Shown: positions 17,327-25,820 of the stretch, in pieces
How the letters are laid out: each line of letters opens with the position of its first letter
Numbering within the stretch: the first letter of the stretch is position 1
Origin: DASSJM01 sp049587975
Lineage (GTDB): Bacteria; Actinomycetota; UBA4738; HRBIN12
Direction of reading: 5' to 3'
DNA: 26,138 bases
Assembly: GCA_049587975.1 (NCBI GenBank)
Contig: JBAVEY010000220.1
Location: forward strand, 1 to 26,138
Notes under the pieces: model-generated
Database searches by the model: none
Told to the model about the DNA's origin: nothing
The model's input: only the letters and a program-made list of their open reading frames with translations
Program-made: the position numbers and the translations under genes

Positions 17327-17886
17327 GGGGCCTCCACGGGGATCCGACCGCGGATCCTCGTGCCCTCGTCGGGGGCCGCCTCGACCAGCAGCGACCCGCC
17401 GAGCGCCTCGAGCCGGTCCCGGATGTTGGCGAGCCCGGAGCCGCGTGCCTGTGCGGGATCGAACCCCGCGCCCTCGTCGGCCACCTCGAACGTGAGGTGC
17501 CCGTCCGAGCGCGGCAAGGCAACGGGGAGCAAGGCGATCAACGAGAGGGCGGCGATCCAGGCCACCGTGGACGCCACGGGAAGGGTCCCGATCCCCGGCT
17601 CCTCCTGGAAGCCGACCTGCGCGTACGCGAGTCCGAACATCCACACCGCGAGGGCGAACCCGACCGCGGAGAGCAACCAGCCGATGGGGTTGCCGGGGCT
17701 CGTCCGGGCGACGAGGGCACCAACCGACGCGTAGGTCACCATCGTCACCCCGACGATCGTGACGAGGATCGTGTCCGAGCCCGCCGTCGGCGAGGCCGTG
17801 AGGATGAGGATGACCGCGAGGATCCACATGGTGACCGTGCTCATCCACGTTCCGTGAGCGAGCCGACGGCTCGTCGAGGCCTTCAT
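17323..17886 (-). pseudogene. Remnant sensor kinase: membrane half joined in frame to the ATPase end
   Basis: A 187-residue intact frame heading the kinase operon. Residues 1-124 match the first part of the array kinases: TM helices, SPGNPIGWLLSAVGF, then LIALLPVAL. At about 122-130 the sequence jumps to PRSDGHLTFEVADEGAGFDP and GSGLANIRDRLEALGG, the G1 and G2 boxes of HATPase_c, and runs to the normal kinase end. The remaining TMs, linker, GAF-like region, HisKA_3 and the ATPase N-box are absent (roughly 500 residues), so it cannot act as a kinase. The intact frame and GTGA overlap with HK4 suggest it is still translated; it may be a dead remnant, a coupling leader or a small membrane modulator. 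Its G2 box differs from all five neighbours. Confidence 0.8.
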
Positions 17887-17899
17887 GCGGCGAATGGTG

Positions 17900-17905
17900 A
17901 CAGTA
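17900..17905 (-). promoter_or_regulatory. Possible -10 of the kinase operon
   Basis: Reads TACTGT on the minus strand, 13 nt before the ATG of the remnant kinase. No ribosome site lies between, so the transcript would have a very short leader. No convincing -35 is seen. Confidence 0.3.
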
Positions 17906-17968
17906 GAGCCCACGGGTTCCAAGGGGGGCCGCCGCACGACCCCGCGCTCGAACCCCACCTCCCGGCGC

Positions 17969-17979
17969 GTGCTGGCATC
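17969..17979 (+). promoter_or_regulatory. Candidate shared regulatory element, copy 2
   Basis: GTGCTGGCATC, identical over 11 nt to 8525-8535, sits midway in the 176-bp divergent interval between the kinase operon (start 17886) and the USP gene (start 18063). It could serve either side. Orientation relative to the USP gene matches the other two copies. Confidence 0.35.
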
Positions 17980-18028
17980 CCCCAGATGTTGTGGTGGCGG
18001 CAAGGTCGAACGCGACGGGACCGGCGCG

Positions 18029-18034
18029 TAGCGT
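18029..18034 (+). promoter_or_regulatory. Possible -10 of the USP gene
   Basis: TAGCGT, with a weak GTCGAA -35-like hexamer 18 bp upstream (18005-18010). The predicted start of transcription near 18041 would leave a short leader containing GAGGAGG (18047-18053). Confidence 0.35.
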
Positions 18035-18062
18035 GAGCTCGGACGTGAGGAGGCGAACCGAG

Positions 18063-18470
18063 ATGAAGAAGATCCTGGTGGGCACGGACACATCGGCCTC
18101 CGCCGATCTCGCCGTGGGCGAGGCCGCCCGGCTCGCCACGCTGGAGGGCGCCGAGCTCCTGGTCCTCCACGTTCGAGGCGACTCGGCGGTCCGCGACGCC
18201 GTGGACCCCAAGAAGTCCGCCGATCCGAACGGCTACCTGGCCGCCATGGAGCGGCGCTTCCCATCCATCACCGTCCGGAGCTGGGCCGAGCCGGGCGACC
18301 CGGCGGAGCGCCTGGTCGCCGTCGCCGAGCAGGAACGCGTCGAGACGATCGTGCTCGGGAACCGGGGGATGCACGGCTCGTGGTGGCGGGTTCGCGACAG
18401 CCTGCCGAACATCGTCCTCCGGCACGCGCCCTGCTCGGTGATGATCGTGGACACGCGCGCGGCGCAGTGA
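18063..18470 (+). CDS. Universal stress protein (UspA family)
   Basis: A 135-residue single-domain USP. The fold starts KKILVGTDTSASADLA and ends with HAPCSVMIVD. The nucleotide-binding motif of ATP-binding USPs is G-x2-G-x9-G-S/T. Here G99 and G102 are present, but the third glycine is Asp112 (RVRDSLPN), so ATP binding may be weak or lost. ATG at 18063 is preceded by GAGGAGG at 9 nt; the frame extends 24 codons further up but with no conserved residues. It diverges from the kinase operon and converges, with a 2-nt gap, on the NarL regulator. A role in stress or dormancy response is known for the family; the specific role here is inferred from context. Confidence 0.9.
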   Translation: MKKILVGTDTSASADLAVGEAARLATLEGAELLVLHVRGDSAVRDAVDPKKSADPNGYLAAMERRFPSITVRSWAEPGDPAERLVAVAEQERVETIVLGNRGMHGSWWRVRDSLPNIVLRHAPCSVMIVDTRAAQ

Positions 18471-18472
18471 GC

Positions 18473-19144
18473 TCAGCCCGGGTGGTCGCTCTCGCGCAAG
18501 AACGCGAGCACCGCCATCACGCGGCGGTGGACGTCGGTCTCCTCGGACAGCCCGAGCTTGTGGAACAGGGAGTTGATGTGCTTCTCGACGGCCCGCTCGG
18601 TGAGGAACAGCGACTTGGCGATCGAGGCGTTGTTCTTGCCCTGCGCCATGTTCTCGAGCACCTCCCGCTCGCGGTCGGTGAGCTGCGCGAGCGGGGAGTG
18701 CGCCATCCGGTCCTTCGCCGAGACGAGCGCCTCCACTACCTTCGGATCCAGGACCGAGCCACCCTTGGCGACCTCGTTCAGCGCCCGAACGAGCTCGTCG
18801 AGGTTGGCGACCCGCTCCTTCAACAGGTACCCGAGTCCGGCGGCGCCGTCCTTGAGCAGCTCGTACGCGTAGGCCTCCTCGGCGAACTGCGACAGGACCA
18901 CGACCCCGATGTCCGGATGGTCGGCGCGGATGCGCCGTGCGGCGTCGATGCCTTCGGTCGTGTTCGACGGCGGCATGCGGATGTCGGTGAGGACGGCCGC
19001 GGGCTTGAGCTCCTCGACTGCCGTCATGAGCTCGTCGAACGAGCTCGCGGTGCCGATCAGCTCCACCTCATCGGAGGTCTGGAGCAGCGCGGCCGTCCCC
19101 TCCCGCACGAGGTAGTTATCCTCCGCGAAGACCACGCGCACCAT
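18473..19144 (-). CDS. NarL/LuxR-family response regulator
   Basis: A 223-residue DNA-binding regulator. The REC domain has VVFAEDNYLVREG with the acidic pocket and the phospho-Asp in AVLTDIRMPP; the loop after it (SNTTEGIDAARRI) is longer than in typical NarL proteins and is shared with the divergent cyclase regulator. YLLKERV carries the conserved Lys. The C-terminal LuxR HTH is complete: LTDREREVLENMAQG, then SIAKSLFLTERAVEKHINSLFHKLGL. ATG at 19144 is 6 nt after a TACGAT hexamer, which fits a leaderless transcript; an upstream TTG (19159) is less likely. It is the best candidate for the transcriptional output of the HisKA_3 kinases nearby. Target genes are unknown. Confidence 0.94.
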   Translation of the reverse strand: MVRVVFAEDNYLVREGTAALLQTSDEVELIGTASSFDELMTAVEELKPAAVLTDIRMPPSNTTEGIDAARRIRADHPDIGVVVLSQFAEEAYAYELLKDGAAGLGYLLKERVANLDELVRALNEVAKGGSVLDPKVVEALVSAKDRMAHSPLAQLTDREREVLENMAQGKNNASIAKSLFLTERAVEKHINSLFHKLGLSEETDVHRRVMAVLAFLRESDHPG

Positions 19145-19150
19145 GCGCGC

Positions 19151-19156
19151 ATCGTA
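19151..19156 (-). promoter_or_regulatory. -10 element, leaderless promoter of the NarL regulator
   Basis: TACGAT on the minus strand, with 6 nt to the ATG at 19144. TANNNT plus 6-8 nt plus RTG is the usual layout of leaderless genes in actinobacteria. The element lies inside the 35-bp gap between the two divergent regulator genes. Confidence 0.5.
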
Positions 19157-19179
19157 CAAGCGTCGGAGAGGCGGACAGC

Positions 19180-20475
19180 GTGAGCATCAGGGTCGTCCTC
19201 GGCGAGGACAACGTCCTCGTCCGTGAGGGCGTTCGTGCCCTCCTCGACTCCTACGACGGGATCGAGGTCGTCGGCGTCGCCGAGGACGCCCCGTCGCTGC
19301 TCGCGGCCGCGGCCGAGCACGTCCCGGACGTCGTCGTCACGGACATCAAGATGCCGCCCAACTTCCAGCTCGAGGGGATCGACTGCGCCCATGCGATCCG
19401 CGAGAAGCATCCGGGGACGGGCGTGGTCGTGCTCTCGGCCCACGACGACGAGGCGTACGCGATCGCGCTGCTCGGCAAGGGCCAGAGCGGGTTGGCGTAC
19501 CTGCTGAAGGACCGGATCGCCCAGGGGGACGAGCTCGTGCGCGCGATCCGCGAGGTGGCGGCTGGGGGCAGCGCGGTCGATCCGGCGATCGCCGAGCGCC
19601 TGTCCGGCCGGCGCGAGACCGGCGAGCACGATCGAGAGCTCCTCGAGCTCATGTCGCAAGGTCTCGGGTACGAGCAGATGGCCGAACGGCTCGGCACGAC
19701 CCAGGAGGCGGTCGATCGCCGGGTCACGGACCTGTTCACGAACATGGCCGCCGGCGCGGGCTCGGGCGGCGCGAGCGCGGTCGACGACATGAAGCGGCTG
19801 CATGCGGCCGTCGTCGCGAAGCAGACCGCGGCCGCCACGCTGTCGTCCTACGTGCCGCAGCGTGTGGCCGAGAAGCTCGCGGCAGGCGAGGTCGAGCGAG
19901 AGGAGCTCGAGGTCACGGTCCTGTTCAGCGATATCCGCGGCTTCTCGACGATGGCCGAACGGCTGGCGGCGAACGAGATCGCCGAGATCGTCGGACGCCA
20001 CCTCTCCGCGATGGCCGAGATCGTGGTCGAGCATTCGGGGATGATCGACAAGTTCCAGGGCGACGCCGTGATGGCCGTGTTCGGCGCGCCCGACCCGATC
20101 CCCGATCACGCCGAGCGCGCGCTCCGGTGCGCGATCGCGATGCAGCGCCGCCAGGCGGAGCTGAACGCCATGGGCTGGGGGACGGATTCGGTGGACGGGC
20201 TGCACATCGGGGTGGGCGTCAACACGGGACAGGTGGTCGCCGGCGCGATCGGGGGTGGCGGCCGGCTCGAGTACACGGTGATCGGCGACGCCGTCAACGT
20301 CGCCGAGCGCCTCCAGAGCGAGGCCCAAGGTGGCGAGATCGTCGCGAGCGCGAGCACGATCGCCTCGGCGCCCGGGGTCTCGTGCGAATCGATCGGCCCG
20401 CGCCATGTGAAGGGCCGAGAGGAGCCCGTCGAGGTCTACCGCGTCCTGGTCGGCGATCCCGAGGTCACGCCGTGA
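19180..20475 (+). CDS. Response regulator with class III nucleotide cyclase output
   Basis: A 431-residue protein that should couple phosphorylation to cyclic nucleotide synthesis. REC (1-125): acidic E9-D10, phospho-Asp D55 in VVTDIKMPP, K110 in YLLKD. Residues 150-190 retain a LuxR-HTH-like outline (LLELMSQGLGYEQMAERLGTTQEAV) but look degenerate. After a helical linker (200-240), the class III cyclase domain has both metal Asp (D251 in LFSDIRGFS; D295 in KFQGDAVMAVFG), Lys291 and D370 (EYTVIGDAVN) at substrate-selecting positions, and the N373/R377 transition-state pair, so it looks active and adenylate-type. GTG at 19180 follows GGAGAGGCGG. It is the first gene of a four-gene operon and shares REC features with the divergent NarL regulator. 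Confidence 0.95.
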   Translation: MSIRVVLGEDNVLVREGVRALLDSYDGIEVVGVAEDAPSLLAAAAEHVPDVVVTDIKMPPNFQLEGIDCAHAIREKHPGTGVVVLSAHDDEAYAIALLGKGQSGLAYLLKDRIAQGDELVRAIREVAAGGSAVDPAIAERLSGRRETGEHDRELLELMSQGLGYEQMAERLGTTQEAVDRRVTDLFTNMAAGAGSGGASAVDDMKRLHAAVVAKQTAAATLSSYVPQRVAEKLAAGEVEREELEVTVLFSDIRGFSTMAERLAANEIAEIVGRHLSAMAEIVVEHSGMIDKFQGDAVMAVFGAPDPIPDHAERALRCAIAMQRRQAELNAMGWGTDSVDGLHIGVGVNTGQVVAGAIGGGGRLEYTVIGDAVNVAERLQSEAQGGEIVASASTIASAPGVSCESIGPRHVKGREEPVEVYRVLVGDPEVTP

Positions 20476-22544
20476 GCGTGACGGAACGGCACGCCCGGTG
20501 GCCGTGGCTCGCCCTCGGGGTGTTCTTCGCGTTCGCGATCGTCGGCATGATCGGGGTCTCGGTCAACGGCGAATCGCTCGTCGAGCAGATCACGTATGTG
20601 ATCGCGTTCACGCTGTTCGGGGTCGTGGGCGCTCTCCTACTGAGCCGGGTGCCGGGGAACCGGATCGGCGGGCTCCTGCTGTTCGGGGCTGCCATCACCG
20701 CAGCCAGCTTCGCCGCCTCGGAGGTGACGACCTACCTCGTCGGAGAGGGCATCACCGACGGCCCGGCCGTGACGGCCGCGGCGTTCGTGTCGTCCGTCGG
20801 ATGGCTGTTGGGCATCTTCCCGGTCATCCTCTTCCTGCCATTGCTGTTCCCGGACGGACATCTTCCGTCGCGGCGTTGGGTGTCGTTCGCATGGTTGTGC
20901 GCGATCGCGCTTGGACTCCTCACTATCGCGCTGGTCGTCGGAGAGGAGACGCTGACCGGCTCGACGGAGAGCGTCGTCGTCGCGAACCCGTTCTTCGTGC
21001 CGGCGCTCGCGCACATCAAGATCTCGGATGCCGTCATCAGCGTCGTGCTCATCGCGGCTCTGGTGGGCAGCATCGGATCGTTGTTCCTACGGTTCCGACG
21101 GTCGACCGGCGTCGAACGGCAGCAGATCAAGTGGGTCGCGCTGGCGGTCTCGTTCCTCGTGGCCTCCTTCCTCCTCTCGACGCTCCTGGCTGCGCTCGGG
21201 CTCCAGCAGGCCGATTTCGTCGACACGGTTGTGAGCGGGATCGCCTTCATCGCCATCCCGGTCTCGGTGGCGATCGCGATCCTGCAGTACCACCTGTACG
21301 ACCTCGATGTCGTGCTCAAGAAGACGCTCGTGTTCGTCATCCTCGTGATCCTGCTGACCGCCGTCTTCCTCGTCGGCCTGCTCGCCATCGGAAGCGTGTT
21401 CGCCGGGAGTGGGCTCATCGACTGGAACGTCGCCATGTTCGTCGTCATGTTCGTCACCGGCGTGTCGATCGCGCCGCTGTGGCGGATCGCACGGCGGATC
21501 GGAGACCGGCTCGTGTACGGCAGACGCGCCACCCCGTATGAGGTCCTGACCGAGTTCTCGGAACGCATGGGGGAGTCCTACGCGACCGAGGACGTCTTGG
21601 GTCGGATGGCGCAGATCCTCGGCCAGGCGACAGGCGCCGCCTCGGCGCGGGTGTGGCTCCGAGTCGGTTCGCGGCTGCAACCCGCCGCGTCGTGGCCGTC
21701 GGACGCCGAACCCGCCGGCGACGTCGTGGTGGCGGACGATGCGCTCCCCGAACTCCCGGGCGAGACCGCTGTGGAGGTTCGAGATCGAGCCGAGCTCCTC
21801 GGGGCCCTCTCCGTCACGATGCCGCCGAGCGATCCGATGAACCCGTCGAAGGAGCGCCTGGTACGCGACCTGGCTTCGCAGGCCGGCCTGGTCCTTCGCA
21901 ACGTCCGTCTCGTCGAGGAGCTCCGGGCTTCGCAGCGGCGCCTGGTCACCGCGCAGGACCAGGAGCGGCGCCGGCTCGAACGGAACATCCACGACGGGGC
22001 CCAGCAGCAGCTCGTCGCGTTGTCGGTGAAGACTCGGCTCGCGCGCGACCTCACCTCGCGCGACCCGGGGAGGGCGGCCGAGATGCTCACGCAGATCGAC
22101 GCTGAGATCCAGACGACGCTCGAGGATCTCCGCGACCTCGCCCGCGGCATCTACCCGCCGCTCCTGATCGACGAGGGCCTCGGCGCGGCGCTCGACGCAC
22201 AGGCGCGGCGATCGCCCGTCCCGACGACGGTTCGCAGCGAGGGCATCCGGCGCTATCCACCCGAGCTCGAGGCCGCCGTCTACTTCTCGTGCCTGGAGGC
22301 GCTGCAGAACATCGCCAAGTACGCCGACGCGAGCTCGGCGACGGTGACGCTCGCGCAGTCGAACGGTCACCTCACGTTCGAGGTCGCCGACGACGGCCGA
22401 GGGTTCGATCCCGCCGCGGCACGGACGGGCACCGGGCTGCAGGGGATGGCCGACCGGCTCGCGGCCCTCCACGGAGACCTCGACGTCCGCTCGCGGCCGG
22501 GGGAGGGCACGCGCGTGCGCGGACGGATCGAGGTCCGCGGGTGA
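20472..22544 (+). CDS. Membrane sensor histidine kinase co-transcribed with the cyclase (HK5)
   Basis: A 690-residue kinase with the same architecture as HK1-HK4: about ten TM helices with SRVPGNRIGGLLLFG, LFPDGHLPSRRW and HLYDLDVVLKKT; a GAF-like region after RATPYEVLTEFSERMGESYATEDVL; HisKA_3 with H507 in NIHDGAQQQLVAL; HATPase_c with ALQNIAKYA, DDGRGFDP and GTGLQGMADR. GTG at 20472 overlaps the cyclase stop as GTGA, and a GAGG precedes it, so the start far upstream in the same frame is rejected. Translational coupling makes the receiver-cyclase the most likely partner. It lies in the opposite orientation to the other four full kinases, which suggests duplication plus rearrangement. Confidence 0.93.
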   Translation: MSVTERHARWPWLALGVFFAFAIVGMIGVSVNGESLVEQITYVIAFTLFGVVGALLLSRVPGNRIGGLLLFGAAITAASFAASEVTTYLVGEGITDGPAVTAAAFVSSVGWLLGIFPVILFLPLLFPDGHLPSRRWVSFAWLCAIALGLLTIALVVGEETLTGSTESVVVANPFFVPALAHIKISDAVISVVLIAALVGSIGSLFLRFRRSTGVERQQIKWVALAVSFLVASFLLSTLLAALGLQQADFVDTVVSGIAFIAIPVSVAIAILQYHLYDLDVVLKKTLVFVILVILLTAVFLVGLLAIGSVFAGSGLIDWNVAMFVVMFVTGVSIAPLWRIARRIGDRLVYGRRATPYEVLTEFSERMGESYATEDVLGRMAQILGQATGAASARVWLRVGSRLQPAASWPSDAEPAGDVVVADDALPELPGETAVEVRDRAELLGALSVTMPPSDPMNPSKERLVRDLASQAGLVLRNVRLVEELRASQRRLVTAQDQERRRLERNIHDGAQQQLVALSVKTRLARDLTSRDPGRAAEMLTQIDAEIQTTLEDLRDLARGIYPPLLIDEGLGAALDAQARRSPVPTTVRSEGIRRYPPELEAAVYFSCLEALQNIAKYADASSATVTLAQSNGHLTFEVADDGRGFDPAAARTGTGLQGMADRLAALHGDLDVRSRPGEGTRVRGRIEVRG

Positions 22545-23275
22545 GGATGGCGTTCCGGATCATCGCCGGCGTGTTGGGCGCCCTGGCGTTCGTGTTCAGC
22601 GTCCCGTTCGCGATCATCTCGTTCGTGGACGACGAGCAGGAGATCCACCTGATCCACAACCTCTCGGGGGCGGCCGTCTACGGCGTGATCCTGGGCGTGG
22701 GGTTGCTGATCCTCGCCGCTCGGCCCGAGCGCAACCTGGCGACCTTCCAGGGCCTCGCGTTCGCGGCGGTCGGCGCGTTGATCGGCGGACTGCTCGCCGG
22801 GGACGTGATCGAGGGTCTGTGGTTCACCCCCGCGGTGATGGTGCTGATCCTGTTGGCCCTGTATCCGGATCGAGTGGCGCTCGTCCGAGCGGGTCGGCCC
22901 CAGCCGGTGCTGGCGATCCTCGTGGCCGCGGCCGCGGTACCGCTCGTCGCCTACGCGCTCACGCAGGCGCGGCTGCAGTCGGAGGGCTCGCCGGCGAACC
23001 CGCACGTCGACATGCACCACTACGGCGGCATGGCGGCCGGCGCGCTCATGCTGCTCCTGTTCGCGGTCGCGCCGGCGCTCGGCTCGCGCGGGTGGCGGGT
23101 GACGGCGTGGCTCGCGGGCGTGGCGATGGCGATCATCGCGCTCGGCTCCCTCGCGTACGGCGATCACGAGAGCGCGCTCGACGCGGCGTGGGCATGGTTG
23201 GCGCTCGGATGGGCCGTGGCCTTCGTCGTGGTCGCGCAGCTCGCCGGCCGCCATGAGAGGGTGGGGGCCGCATGA
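22541..23275 (+). CDS. Eight-TM membrane protein of unknown function, His-rich loops
   Basis: I do not recognise this 244-residue protein. It has about eight hydrophobic helices (roughly 7-29, 41-60, 66-87, 93-109, 122-141, 160-180, 188-207, 215-236). Two loops carry clustered histidines: H36 and H39 (EIHLIHNLSG) between TM1 and TM2, and H155, H159, H160 (HVDMHHYGG) before TM6. Such pairs could bind heme or metal, but that is only a suggestion. GTG at 22541 overlaps the HK5 stop as GTGA and has GAGG 7 nt before it; ATG at 22547 is the alternative. Its place in the cyclase-kinase operon suggests a role in input to, or output from, that pathway. Confidence 0.8.
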   Translation: MRMAFRIIAGVLGALAFVFSVPFAIISFVDDEQEIHLIHNLSGAAVYGVILGVGLLILAARPERNLATFQGLAFAAVGALIGGLLAGDVIEGLWFTPAVMVLILLALYPDRVALVRAGRPQPVLAILVAAAAVPLVAYALTQARLQSEGSPANPHVDMHHYGGMAAGALMLLLFAVAPALGSRGWRVTAWLAGVAMAIIALGSLAYGDHESALDAAWAWLALGWAVAFVVVAQLAGRHERVGAA

Positions 23276-23477
23276 CCGTCGAGCGGCGCAAGCCCAAGAG
23301 CGTGTGGCGACGGCTGGAGCGATGGATAGTCGGCGTCGTGATGGCCGTGATCGCCTTCGTGATCGAGAAGATGGTCCTGCGGAGCATCCGCAAGGGCGGC
23401 GAGCCCACGGCCGGCAGGGAAGAGCTGCACACCACGCTCACGTCCAAGGGCGGTGAGGTGGACCTCACCGACGTCCC

Positions 23478-23481
<4 letters not shown>
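23272..23481 (+). CDS. Small single-TM protein, last gene of the cyclase operon
   Basis: A 69-residue product: a basic N-terminus (RRKPKSVWRRLERW), one TM helix (about 18-36, IVGVVMAVIAFVIEKMVL) and a hydrophilic tail ending in DLTDVP. By the positive-inside rule the N-terminus would be cytoplasmic. ATG at 23272 overlaps the upstream stop as ATGA, which supports real translation. Its stop shares CTAG (23478-23481) with the convergent USP-UbiB gene. No family is recognised; it could be an accessory subunit of the eight-TM protein. Confidence 0.7.
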
Positions 23482-25586
<2,105 letters not shown>

Positions 25587-25641
25587 GACGCCGCATCATC
25601 CCAGACGACGGTGCGCGCGCGGAACCGTGGACGCCGAACGC

Positions 25642-25665
25642 CCTCCGGGTGCCAGCACCCGGAGG
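25642..25665. promoter_or_regulatory. 24-bp perfect palindrome (contains shared element, copy 3)
   Basis: CCTCCGGGTGC-CA-GCACCCGGAGG: 11-bp arms around a 2-nt centre, in the 103-bp divergent interval between the USP-UbiB gene (start 25586) and the tRNA (start 25690). Its centre read on the minus strand gives GTGCTGGCACC (25648-25658), matching the copies at 8525 and 17969. It lies between gene starts, so it is not a terminator for either neighbour; an operator is the simpler reading. Confidence 0.5.
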
Positions 25666-25672
25666 CGCTTCG

Positions 25673-25678
25673 TAGACT
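25673..25678 (+). promoter_or_regulatory. Possible -10 of the tRNA-Thr gene
   Basis: TAGACT, 11 nt before the mature tRNA 5' end. The -35 position (about 25650-25655) falls inside the palindrome, so a protein bound there would affect this promoter. Confidence 0.4.
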
Positions 25679-25689
25679 CCCTGCGATCG

Positions 25690-25766
25690 GCCGGAGTAGC
25701 TCAGTCAGGCAGAGCAACCGCCTCGTAAGTGGTAGGTCAGGGGTTCGAATCCCCTCTCCGGCTCCA
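25690..25766 (+). tRNA. tRNA-Thr (anticodon CGT)
   Basis: A complete cloverleaf. The acceptor arms GCCGGAG (25690-25696) and CTCCGGC (25756-25762) pair perfectly. The D arm is GCTC/GAGC. The anticodon stem ACCGC/GTGGT encloses loop CTCGTAA, giving anticodon CGT, which reads ACG (Thr). The T arm AGGGG-TTCGAAT-CCCCT is perfect. CCA is encoded at 25764-25766 after discriminator T. G1-C72 and C2-G71 agree with threonine identity. Confidence 0.97.
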
Positions 25767-25807
25767 TCCCCTCCTTGCCCCTCGACGGGAGAACGACCTC
25801 GTGTTGC

Positions 25808-25813
25808 TAGAAT
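25808..25813 (+). promoter_or_regulatory. -10 element, leaderless promoter
   Basis: TAGAAT, 7 nt before the GTG start at 25821 and with no ribosome site between, the classic layout of a leaderless actinobacterial gene. No clear -35 is visible. Confidence 0.5.
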
Positions 25814-25820
25814 CGCCGCC

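Noticed and set aside
8987..17886. A mobile element or recent composite transposon to explain the repeated kinase genes
   Set aside because: No transposase, terminal inverted repeats or target duplications were seen. Divergence between copies fits old tandem gene duplication.
17327..18211. A long N-terminal extension of HK4
   Set aside because: It would read through the remnant kinase gene out of frame. The first conserved TM segment follows GTG at 17326.
20127..20471. An upstream extension of HK5
   Set aside because: This is the cyclase coding region read in another frame; GTG at 20472 gives the coupled start.
25587..25689. A small gene or RNA between USP-UbiB and the tRNA
   Set aside because: No frame with a plausible start and ribosome site fits; the interval is explained by the palindrome and promoter elements.
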